From Pseudovibrio sp947494035 (GTDB lineage: Bacteria > Pseudomonadota > Alphaproteobacteria > Rhizobiales > Stappiaceae), in NCBI GenBank assembly GCA_947494035.1, contig CANLTN010000005.1, positions 1-64,000 on the forward strand: a DNA stretch of 64,000 nucleotides. The letters are read 5' to 3'. The first letter of the stretch is position 1. Each line of letters opens with the position of its first letter. The notes below the pieces were generated by a model. That model worked only from the letters and a program-made list of their open reading frames with translations. It was not told where the DNA came from and did not search any database. The position numbers and the translations under genes were made by a program. Positions 52,681 through 59,818 of this stretch are shown here, piece after piece.

Positions 52681-53460
52681 ATGGTCGTTCTGCGTTCTAT
52701 TCTTTTCAACGTGCTGTTTTACGTCAGTACTTTGATTATCATGTTGATGTGTAGTTTCCTGTTCCTGCTTCCTGTTCGGTACGGCTGGTGGTTGTTGCCG
52801 TTTTGGGGCCGTGTAGAGAAGTTTTTGCTGCGTTGGATTGCTGGTGTAAAATCCGAAATTCGGGGTGTCGAAAACCTACCAAAAACAGGCTGCATTATTG
52901 CTTCCAAGCATCAATCTGCATGGGAAACGTTTGCGCTTGCTGAGCATTACCGTCAGCAAACGTTTATTTTGAAGCGGGAGCTGCGCTGGGTTCCGTTCTT
53001 CGGGTGGTATCTGATGAAGTTCCGGCAGATTCCTGTTGATCGTAGCAAGAAGGGCAAGGGCCTTGCTGCTATGAGCACAAAGGCTGCCGAGGCGATTGCG
53101 GAAGGCCGCAATATCATTATCTACCCTGAAGGAACACGTCGTCCTGCGGGTGCAGAGCCACATTACAAATATGGTATTGTGCATCTATACAAGACCCTGA
53201 ACTGTCCGATTGTTCCGATTGCGGTCAACTCGGGTGTTTACTGGCCACGCCGCCGCTTCTTCCGTTTTCCGGGTACGATCACAGCAGAGATTCTTGAGCC
53301 GATTCAGCCAGGGCTGGAGCCGCAGGAGTTCTTCCAGTTGTTGCAGGAGCGCCTCGAGACTGCCTCCGACCGTTTGCTTGATGAAGCAGAAAAAGCGACG
53401 CCAGATAACATCATCATCAAAGAAGCCCGTGCACGACAGGCAGAATATAAGAAAAAATAA
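52681..53460 (+). CDS. 1-acyl-sn-glycerol-3-phosphate acyltransferase (PlsC family)
   Basis: Acylates lysophosphatidate to phosphatidate at the inner membrane. The 259-aa product starts with a hydrophobic segment and shows block I as SKHQSAWETF, block III as YPEGTRRPAG and block IV-like CPIVPIAVNSGVYWPRRRF. The catalytic block is HX4E rather than HX4D, a conservative change seen in some relatives. The frame is open to 52621, but ATG 52681, preceded by GAAGG, avoids a cysteine- and tryptophan-rich unlikely leader. It lies 64 bp after the YdcF gene. Confidence 0.93.
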   Translation: MVVLRSILFNVLFYVSTLIIMLMCSFLFLLPVRYGWWLLPFWGRVEKFLLRWIAGVKSEIRGVENLPKTGCIIASKHQSAWETFALAEHYRQQTFILKRELRWVPFFGWYLMKFRQIPVDRSKKGKGLAAMSTKAAEAIAEGRNIIIYPEGTRRPAGAEPHYKYGIVHLYKTLNCPIVPIAVNSGVYWPRRRFFRFPGTITAEILEPIQPGLEPQEFFQLLQERLETASDRLLDEAEKATPDNIIIKEARARQAEYKKK

Positions 53461-53491
53461 AGATTTTACGTGGAAATCAGATGTATCCTGA

Positions 53492-53530
53492 AAAGAAGGT
53501 CGCCTTTGCCTTAAAGGTGGCTTCTTTTTT
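53492..53530 (+). terminator. Rho-independent terminator of the ftsEX-ydcF-plsC group
   Basis: Long stem AAAGAAGGTCGCCTTT/AAAGGTGGCTTCTTT with one bulge and two wobble pairs, a five-base loop and T6, about 30 bp after the plsC stop. Confidence 0.82.
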
Positions 53531-53584
53531 GACAATGCTCTGGCTCAACTTGTAAAATGTTCTTAGTTTGTTCTATAAAGTGCT

Positions 53585-53989
53585 ATGGGAAATAGTAGGA
53601 GAAATCAGGAGAGTGCGGCGCAGTTCTCGTTGTTTGACGAGAACTTGCCAAGTGGCACGTCTCCACGTGTGTCAGAGGAGCTGGGAGCCGGCAGTCAGTT
53701 TAAGTACTGGTCTGGCGCGTCCGGGCATCGTTACCTCTTTACCCGGATTTCTCTGGAGGAGGTTCCCGACTATGCAGAAAAACTCGTTCTGATCACAGAT
53801 GCGAAAAGCGAGAGTGTGATCTGGCTCGGGTATCAGGGAATACCAAACGAGAAGAACCCGATGCCCGTGCTCAAGCCCTCGCAGGATGCATATGTCCACC
53901 TTCTGGCAGAAGGCAGCACGGAGAGGGACCGCGCTCAAAATGATCTGCGCACCGGTATCTTTTCCTATATTAAACCGGAAGATGAATAA
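53585..53989 (+). CDS. Conserved-looking protein of unknown function
   Basis: A 134-aa soluble protein with no recognised domain. It starts MGNSRRNQESAAQFSLFDEN and contains hydrophobic-patterned segments (KLVLITDAKSESVIWLGYQGI, DAYVHLLAEGSTERDRAQNDL) typical of a small alpha/beta fold. Codon pattern and a continuous frame after the plsC terminator support a real gene. It ends 13 bp from the convergent ChaC gene. Confidence 0.7.
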   Translation: MGNSRRNQESAAQFSLFDENLPSGTSPRVSEELGAGSQFKYWSGASGHRYLFTRISLEEVPDYAEKLVLITDAKSESVIWLGYQGIPNEKNPMPVLKPSQDAYVHLLAEGSTERDRAQNDLRTGIFSYIKPEDE

Positions 53990-54002
53990 TCTGCGCTCGC
54001 TA

Positions 54003-54527
54003 TTAGAGTGACAGCTGCCGTGCCAGCCATTCTACATTCTGGTCTTTCACACCCATTTCCTTCATGTGCTCGTAGGTGTTGAGCACGTACTCCGGGTTTG
54101 CACCTGATAGCCCCTTTGCCCCTTTTACAATCTTCAATTGTTCTTCCAGAGGTAAGGCACCAGCATATTGGCTGTGTTTCCGGTCTGCGACGAATGTGAC
54201 TGCGCGTACCTTGCTGCCTTCATCATCCAGCAAACGAATGCTGCGGTGTGCTTCCAGATATACCATGGTTTGCTGTTCGCGTTCGCGGAGGTAATGAAGA
54301 GTATGCTGCCAGTTTTCAGGTGCGACTTTGAACGCCATGCCGATGCAGGCACCGCCTTTGTCCAGCCCAAATACCAGTCCAGGGTTGTCCTGAGTCCCAC
54401 GATGAACCCATGAATATACACAGAGAGATCTATGGAGGCCGTGCACAATTGCAGGGACAATCTGTTCATAAGGAAAGCCCGGTCGCCAAATTAGTGAGCC
54501 GTAGCCAAATATCCATAAATCTCGCAT
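54003..54527 (-). CDS. Gamma-glutamylcyclotransferase, ChaC type
   Basis: Cleaves glutathione to 5-oxoproline and Cys-Gly. In the 174-aa product, the substrate-binding loop LWIFGYGSLIWRPGF and the catalytic-Glu region YLREREQQTMVYLE (E in RERE) are clear, with NTYEHMKEMGV near the end. Compared with the E. coli homologue it has normal length. It stands alone on the minus strand with the divergent DUF2125 gene next to it. Confidence 0.92.
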   Translation of the reverse strand: MRDLWIFGYGSLIWRPGFPYEQIVPAIVHGLHRSLCVYSWVHRGTQDNPGLVFGLDKGGACIGMAFKVAPENWQHTLHYLREREQQTMVYLEAHRSIRLLDDEGSKVRAVTFVADRKHSQYAGALPLEEQLKIVKGAKGLSGANPEYVLNTYEHMKEMGVKDQNVEWLARQLSL

Positions 54528-54622
54528 AACTATTTTCTCGTAGAATTCTTATATACACATCGCCTATCAGGCTCGTAATCAGCATGCAACTCACAGCACT
54601 GTGTGAGGGTAACGGAGAGTAG

Positions 54623-55666
54623 ATGACTGAACCAAAAGTATCCCGGCCCCCAAGAAAGTCAGCGTATGTCGCCTTGGCGATCTTCGTCATCTTGCTCATT
54701 GGGGGATGGTCCGGCTATTGGGCCGTTGGACGTGGTATTGTTTCTGACGTTATTCGCAATGGAATAAACGTTGCTGAAGCAGAAGGCGGAAGCCTTGAAT
54801 GCGGCGATCAGAAGCTTGGTGGATACCCGTTCCGATTTGAACTGAGCTGTACTCCTTTTCGTATGGATAAGGACGGAGAGTGGTACTTTATCAATGAGTT
54901 ACGCGCTGTTGCGCTGGCTTATAACCCTACCCATGTGATCTTTGAGGGAAGCGGCCCGGCTGAGATAAACCTTGGTGAGGATGGGCCTGCGTATTCTGCG
55001 GACTGGACAACAGCACAAGCGAGTGTGGTTGCTGAAAACAATACGCCTGCACAGGTTGATGCCGTCTTCAATGAGCCGACTCTGACCTACACCATCGGAG
55101 ATCAGTCTCTTGAGTTGGAGGCGAATCTGACAGAAGCGCATATGCGCCGTGTTGAAGACAATGCGGATGCGCTGGATGTGGCTTTGCGGATCGTCGGTCT
55201 GACCGCAGGTAATGTCTCTGGCGATGTGCCGCTTGATGTCAGCCTTGTGATGCAGTTGCCGGAGGGGTCTGGCGTGCTGGATGGCGAGGTTCGCAATCTA
55301 GCTGATTTATTGGTTGATGAAGAGATAAGGGTCAATATCTCCAGCCTGCAGCTGCAAAGCGGTGAGTTCTCCGTCAGTACGGAGGGCAATCTGGTGATTG
55401 ACCGGCAGGGGCGTTTGAATGGAACGCTGCCGCTGGTGATTACCGGCATTCATCAGCTGAATGAGGTATTGCGGCCATTGTTCCCACAAGATGCCAGAAC
55501 GCTTGAGGCGCTTCAGAGAACGGCGACGAGTATTGGACAGGGAAGTGCGGAGAATGGTGTTCCGACAATCCGGATACCGGTAACCCTTGAAAATGGGCGT
55601 GCACGGATTGCATTCTTTGATCTGGGGCCTGTGCCTCAGCTGGTCATAGGAGAAAGCGGCTCTTAA
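54623..55666 (+). CDS. DUF2125 domain protein
   Basis: A 347-aa protein with an N-terminal anchor (YVALAIFVILLIGGWSGYW, about residues 15-33) and a long periplasmic beta-rich region (CGDQKLGGYPFRFELSC, LALAYNPTHVIFEGSGPAE, FDLGPVPQL at the end). The pattern of a membrane anchor, GYPFRFEL and repeating strands is typical of this alphaproteobacterial family, which is of unknown function and possibly envelope-related. It has its own promoter region shared divergently with ChaC and a terminator at its end. Confidence 0.88.
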   Translation: MTEPKVSRPPRKSAYVALAIFVILLIGGWSGYWAVGRGIVSDVIRNGINVAEAEGGSLECGDQKLGGYPFRFELSCTPFRMDKDGEWYFINELRAVALAYNPTHVIFEGSGPAEINLGEDGPAYSADWTTAQASVVAENNTPAQVDAVFNEPTLTYTIGDQSLELEANLTEAHMRRVEDNADALDVALRIVGLTAGNVSGDVPLDVSLVMQLPEGSGVLDGEVRNLADLLVDEEIRVNISSLQLQSGEFSVSTEGNLVIDRQGRLNGTLPLVITGIHQLNEVLRPLFPQDARTLEALQRTATSIGQGSAENGVPTIRIPVTLENGRARIAFFDLGPVPQLVIGESGS

Positions 55667-55678
55667 TGAGCCGCTTTT
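55653..55678. terminator. Bidirectional terminator overlapping the DUF2125 stop
   Basis: Perfect 10-bp stem AAAGCGGCTC/GAGCCGCTTT (loop TTAAT, containing the TAA stop) with T- and A-runs on either side, between convergent genes. Confidence 0.82.
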
Positions 55679-55681
55679 GGT

Positions 55682-56143
55682 TTATGCGAGCGCAAGACGG
55701 TCAAGCGCGATAATGAAGCTGGCTTCGTCGCCAGGTTCTGCCAGCTCTTCAAAGAGGCTGTTGTCGACTTTGTTTTTGCTTGGCACCAGACAGCGAACGT
55801 GAAGCCAGTCACGTGCTTTGCCGATCTTGGAGAGCGCTTCTAACAGCGAGCGACCAATGCCTTTATGGCGATGGTCCGGCATCACGTAGATATCATCCAG
55901 CTGGCCAATGCGCAGACCGGAGATCAGGTCCGGAATATCGAAGAAAGCAGCGAAGCCGACCAGATTTTCGCCTTCATATGCACCGATGATTTCGATGGAC
56001 TTATCTTCGAGCAGGCGCTCGGCAAAGACTTCGTCTGGACGACGTGGAGCGCCGCGCTTCAAGGCTTGTGCGTTCTCTGCAATGAGAGGGGCCAAGTCTG
56101 GCGCATCACCGGGTCTTAAGGCTCTACAAGTTAGATCAGCCAT
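55682..56143 (-). CDS. GNAT family N-acetyltransferase
   Basis: The 153-aa product carries the acetyl-CoA binding signature (QLDDIYVMPDHRHKGIGRSLLEAL, with the HRHKGIG loop) and the preceding GAYEGENLVGFAAFFD strand pair. It begins CRALRPGDAPDLAPLIAEN, as in many small-molecule or ribosomal-protein acetyltransferases. The substrate is unknown. It is convergent with DUF2125 and separated from the CitE-like gene by 345 bp. Confidence 0.88.
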   Translation of the reverse strand: MADLTCRALRPGDAPDLAPLIAENAQALKRGAPRRPDEVFAERLLEDKSIEIIGAYEGENLVGFAAFFDIPDLISGLRIGQLDDIYVMPDHRHKGIGRSLLEALSKIGKARDWLHVRCLVPSKNKVDNSLFEELAEPGDEASFIIALDRLALA

Positions 56144-56488
56144 TATACCTCTTCCCGTTCCTTCGTTTAATTTTGGGCTATAGAGGACCCCAAAAATTCC
56201 TGAAAATCAAGGTATCAAACCCCAATTGGGTCCGCAAATTTGTGGGATCTCGCATTCGAATGCTTCAAGTTGTATTGGGCCTACATAATTAAATATGTGC
56301 CTGCGCGTGTAGCAGCTTTGCACCCACAGTGATGTTTGGCGGAACTTTGAATTGAGTGTGAGCTGTTATTGCGGCGAATGACTTAGTGCTTGGCCATTCA
56401 AAAAGCGCAAATAGCCCGAATGGTGAGTAGTTAAGAAGAGGAGTGGCCTCTAAACTCGATCTGATTTTGCAATGCAACAGGAAGTGTC
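56144..56488. other. Gene-free spacer upstream of the CitE-like gene
   Basis: No gene is supported. It contains the palindrome CCAATTGG near 56223, a pair of near-repeat pyrimidine/purine tracts, and the divergent promoters of the GNAT and CitE-like genes; no clear -35/-10 pair stands out. Confidence 0.5.
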
Positions 56489-57391
56489 ATGTCTAGCTCA
56501 GAGCAAGTTCATAGTATCAGACCGCGCCGCAGTGCGCTTTATATGCCGGGTTCAAATGCGCGTGCGCTGGAGAAGGCCAAGGGGCTGGATGTGGACGTGT
56601 TGCTGCTGGATCTGGAAGACGCTGTGGCGCCAGATGCCAAAGAGATGGCGCGGGCTCAGGTGTGTGAGGCAGTTGCTGGCGGTGGCTACGGACATCGCGA
56701 GCTGGTTATTCGTATCAACGGTATGAAGACCCCTTGGGGCAGTGAGGACCTGAAGGCAGCAGTTGCTGCCAAGCCAGACGCTGTGCTTTTACCGAAGGTG
56801 GAAAGCCTTGCGGACATCAAACCTGTTGCAGACTATTTAGCGGAACAGGGTGCTGATCGCGTTCGTATTTGGGCGATGCTAGAGACTCCGGGTGCAATCC
56901 TGAATGCCTCCGAGATTGCTGAGGCGGCGAAAGATCCGCATAATCGTCTGGACGTGTTTATCATCGGAACCAATGATCTGAGCAAGGAAAGTGGTGCCAA
57001 GATCCTGCCGGGGCGTGCGGCTTTGATGCCATGGCTGATGACTTTCCTTGCGACCGCGCGGGTGGGCGGTGCGGATATTCTGGATGGGGTTTACAACAAC
57101 TTCTCCGATCTGGAGGGCTTTGCTGATGAATGTAAGCAGGGTGCTGATATGGGGCTGGATGGCAAAACTCTGATCCATCCAAAACAGCTTGACGCTTGCA
57201 ACACCGCTTTTGCGCCGAGTGAAGCGGACGTTGAGTGGGCAAAGAAGATGATCGCCGCGTTTGAACTGCCGGAAAATCAGGACAAAGGTGCTTTGCAGGT
57301 GGATGGTAAGATGGTTGAGCGTCTTCATGCAGACATGGGCCGCAAAACCGTTGCCATTGCCGAAGCGATCGCGCGGCACGTGGACGCCTAG
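56489..57391 (+). CDS. HpcH/HpaI-aldolase/citrate-lyase-type CoA ester lyase (CitE-like)
   Basis: The 300-aa product has the CitE/malyl-CoA lyase barrel: LYMPGSNARALEKAKGLDVDVLLLDLEDAVAPDAK, VIRINGMKTPWG, VLLPKVESLADI, WAMLETPGAIL, GTNDLSKE and LDGVYNNFSDLEGF. The Mg-binding Glu and Asp of this superfamily are kept (LLPKVES, LDVFIIGTNDLSK). It could be a (3S)-malyl-CoA thioesterase, citramalyl-CoA lyase or a related enzyme; no partner thiokinase or CitDF is near, which argues against citrate lyase. The small DUF1737 gene follows. Confidence 0.9.
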   Translation: MSSSEQVHSIRPRRSALYMPGSNARALEKAKGLDVDVLLLDLEDAVAPDAKEMARAQVCEAVAGGGYGHRELVIRINGMKTPWGSEDLKAAVAAKPDAVLLPKVESLADIKPVADYLAEQGADRVRIWAMLETPGAILNASEIAEAAKDPHNRLDVFIIGTNDLSKESGAKILPGRAALMPWLMTFLATARVGGADILDGVYNNFSDLEGFADECKQGADMGLDGKTLIHPKQLDACNTAFAPSEADVEWAKKMIAAFELPENQDKGALQVDGKMVERLHADMGRKTVAIAEAIARHVDA

Positions 57392-57480
57392 ATTTGAACG
57401 AAGCGCATGTTTAAACCTCTGGCTTCGCTCGTATTTGGCTGATAGGTTCCGCCAACACTTGAAGAACTAAAGGAAAGAAC

Positions 57481-57687
57481 ATGCGCCTTTACCGCCTCAT
57501 CACTGAACCGGATTCCTCAAAGTTTTGTCACCGTGTGACAGAAGCGCTCAACAAGGGCTGGGAACTGCAAGGCTCTCCAACCATGACCTATGACGCAACA
57601 AAAGGCGTTACCATGTGTGGTCAGGCTGTGGTCAAGCATGTTGATGGCGAAACGTACACGCCAGAGACCAAACTTGGTGCTTGGTAA
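57481..57687 (+). CDS. DUF1737 domain protein
   Basis: A 68-aa protein matching the small DUF1737 family: LYRLITEPDSSKFCHRVTEALNKGWELQGSPTMTYD, then VTMCGQAVVKH. No function is known. It is preceded by AAAGGAAAGAAC, a fair ribosome-binding site, 89 bp after the CitE-like gene, and followed by a terminator. Confidence 0.88.
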   Translation: MRLYRLITEPDSSKFCHRVTEALNKGWELQGSPTMTYDATKGVTMCGQAVVKHVDGETYTPETKLGAW

Positions 57688-57713
57688 GCTCGCTATTTTA
57701 GAGCTGTTGGAAG

Positions 57714-57736
57714 TGGCGGGATTTTCCCGCCATTTT
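57714..57736 (+). terminator. Rho-independent terminator after the DUF1737 gene
   Basis: Stem TGGCGGGA/TCCCGCCA (57714-57721 with 57725-57732), a three-base loop and TTTT, 27 bp after the stop codon. Confidence 0.78.
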
Positions 57737-57754
57737 GCATTTTAGGGGCATGTT

Positions 57755-58804
57755 TCAGGCACTTTCCAGCATGGCCTCCAGAACGCGGCGGTATATGGAA
57801 CGCACGCGCTGATGATGGTGTGGGGCGGCCTGCCAGAAGTTGGTAAGGCCGGGTCCTGCGTTTAGTTCCAGAACGTTTGCAGGACACCCCTTTTTGCTGA
57901 GGTCATCGCACAGAATGTCTACACCCGCATAGCGCAAGCCGCATACCCGGGCTGCTTCGACGGCTAGTGCCTTGAAACCGGGAGAGGCCAGATCGGTTAC
58001 GTCCACTGCGTCGCCACCTGTCGATAGGTTGGCGTTAGAGAGCAGGTTCAGGCGTTGCTCGCTGCTCAGGATAGTGGTCACGTCGTAGCCTGCTTCGTGT
58101 ATGGCCTTCAGGATGCGTGGGTCATCGGCCTCGATTTTGTAGCCACCGCTGCGGGTGGTGAGTGTTTTGATTTTCTCCGCGAAGAGGTCTGCGATTGTGT
58201 TTGCGCCATTGCCCATGATGGAGAGAGGTCGCCGTTCAATGATCGCCAGAATTTCGCCATCCAACACGATCACGCGGTAGTCTGCGCCTGTGACGGCTTT
58301 TTGAACCAGCATACGGTCGTTGTTCTGCAAAGCGTTTGTTAGCCGGATTTTCAGCTCGGCTTCATCAGAGACCTTCTGCACACCGACGCCTTGTGTCCCT
58401 TCATTGGGTTTGATGAACAGCGGATAGCCGAGTGAACGTGCGATTGCGGGGGCTTTTGTGATCGCGCTCAGGCTTTGGGCAACATGCGGGTTCGCGGTGC
58501 TGAGCTGCCGAATGGCTCTGTCTGAGTGGATGAGTTTGAAGTCCGGGGTCGGCAGGCCGGCGTCTTGCAGAAGGCGGCCACAGAAGTCTTTGTCGCGTGC
58601 AGCTTCTCCGGCGGCGTAGCTGTTGAGCGCGAAAGCTCCGCCCTTGACGGGAAAGCGTTTGCCGTTGTCTGTTTCGATATATCCGAAATAGAAGAACTCG
58701 CGGTCGAGGGCGAGTTTTATGCCTTTCTCCTGACACAGCTCAGCAAGCAGGCGCGGGGCAAGGGGAAGGGATGGTAGGTCGGGCGAAACAGGAATAAACT
58801 GCAT
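57755..58804 (-). CDS. ATP-grasp ligase, cyanophycin-synthetase/glutathione-synthase-like, orphan
   Basis: A 349-aa soluble protein with an ATP-grasp fold: YPLFIKPNEGTQGVGVQKV (ATP-binding Lys and Gly-rich loop), LVQKAVTGADYRVIVLDGEILAIIERRP, IMGNGANTIADLF and the metal-binding VDILCDDLSKKG...NVLELNAGPGLTNF. The Arg and Glu/Asn residues of the catalytic ATP-grasp core are present. The IERRPLSIMGNGANTIADL block resembles cyanophycin synthetase and bifunctional GshAB, but the protein lacks the Mur-ligase domain of CphA. It likely joins an amino acid or peptide to an acceptor; the substrates are unknown. It is transcribed after the lolA terminator. Confidence 0.8.
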   Translation of the reverse strand: MQFIPVSPDLPSLPLAPRLLAELCQEKGIKLALDREFFYFGYIETDNGKRFPVKGGAFALNSYAAGEAARDKDFCGRLLQDAGLPTPDFKLIHSDRAIRQLSTANPHVAQSLSAITKAPAIARSLGYPLFIKPNEGTQGVGVQKVSDEAELKIRLTNALQNNDRMLVQKAVTGADYRVIVLDGEILAIIERRPLSIMGNGANTIADLFAEKIKTLTTRSGGYKIEADDPRILKAIHEAGYDVTTILSSEQRLNLLSNANLSTGGDAVDVTDLASPGFKALAVEAARVCGLRYAGVDILCDDLSKKGCPANVLELNAGPGLTNFWQAAPHHHQRVRSIYRRVLEAMLESA

Positions 58805-58821
58805 TCAGGTTCTCTGGCTAA

Positions 58822-58847
58822 TAAAAAAGGAGCGCCGAAGCACTCCT
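58822..58847 (-). terminator. lolA: Rho-independent terminator of lolA
   Basis: On the minus strand, hairpin AGGAGTGC-TTCG-GCGCTCCT is followed by T6, 31 bp after the lolA stop and directly upstream of the ATP-grasp gene start. Confidence 0.9.
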
Positions 58848-58877
58848 CTTTCATATAGCAAACTCAGGACTGGCGCT

Positions 58878-59567
58878 TTAGTTTCCGCCACGTCTCTGAC
58901 GGGAGTTTGCGATATAATCAATCTTGAACAGATCAGGATTGGTCGCGCCGTTTTCAACCACATCATAGATGGAGACAGAGGTATCATATCCCTGTGCGTC
59001 GCGTACGGTCCATTGCTTGAGCTTGTAGGTCCGTGCATCGAAGATCAGCGTCAGACGACCGGATGTGAAGCGGGTTTTATCGTCAATGGTGATGGTGATG
59101 AGGTCTGGCTCAACCACCACGTTAGTGACGTTTGCATCGCTTTTCAGGTTGATATTATTGGAGAGCAGGAAGCGCAGCGGCGTCTGGGAAAGTGGCCAGA
59201 TATCCTGCGTCTGTAGTCTGCGGTCTTTTACGGAAACCATTTTGCCATCAGCGATGATGTCAAGCGTGGACGGCTTGTTGTAATAGAAGCGGACTTTGCC
59301 CGGACGGCTGATGAAGAACTGGCCTTCGACACGGCCACCGGTTGGGCCAAACTGAACGAACTTGCCATGCATGCTGCGCACGGTATTGAAGTACTTGCTT
59401 ACCGCATCGACGGCCTGTGCGTTGTCAAGCGCAACCTGTTGGGGCTGCAAGGCAGTTTGAGCGGCGGAGTGCTGCACAGTCAGTGGTACAGAACCAATGA
59501 AGAGTGCTGCAGCAACTGCGAGGCTTTTGCCAATCCTACCTAGAGAGATCGCCTGAGATGCAATCAT
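58878..59567 (-). CDS. lolA: Outer-membrane lipoprotein carrier protein LolA
   Basis: Periplasmic chaperone carrying lipoproteins from LolCDE to the outer membrane. The 229-aa product has a signal peptide (KSLAVAAALFIGSVPLTVQHSAAQ) and the family's core: MHGKFVQFGPTGGRVEGQFFISRPGKVRFYYNKPSTLDIIADGKMVSVKDRRLQTQDIWPLSQTPLRFLL, matching the LolA half-barrel with hydrophobic pocket. The C-terminal part shows the usual INLKSD and DLFKIDY segments. Position next to ftsK is conserved. It has its own terminator and a 251-bp leader. Confidence 0.95.
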   Translation of the reverse strand: MIASQAISLGRIGKSLAVAAALFIGSVPLTVQHSAAQTALQPQQVALDNAQAVDAVSKYFNTVRSMHGKFVQFGPTGGRVEGQFFISRPGKVRFYYNKPSTLDIIADGKMVSVKDRRLQTQDIWPLSQTPLRFLLSNNINLKSDANVTNVVVEPDLITITIDDKTRFTSGRLTLIFDARTYKLKQWTVRDAQGYDTSVSIYDVVENGATNPDLFKIDYIANSRQRRGGN

Positions 59568-59768
59568 ATATAAAACTCCGCTGTCAAAACTCGTAGAACA
59601 ACCTAAGAGGAGTTCATTAACTCTTCTCTAAATTAACTTTCGGTTGTTTGTGAATCCTTATTTTGAGAACCTATCGATAGCATAAGGCGAAGATAGGGCA
59701 TATCTCTCAAATTCTAAAAATTACTTAGAGGTTTGCGCAAGGGATACTTCAAATTCTTGTGAATGTCT

Positions 59769-59808
59769 TGGGTAGCCCGCTTGTAATCACGTGCAAGCAG
59801 GCCACCCA
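59769..59808 (-). other. Long hairpin just after ftsK
   Basis: A 15-bp stem with two mismatches (59769-59783 with 59794-59808) begins 10 bp after the ftsK stop. There is no T-run, so it may be a weak terminator or an mRNA stabiliser. Confidence 0.4.
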
Positions 59809-59818
59809 GAGACTTTTA

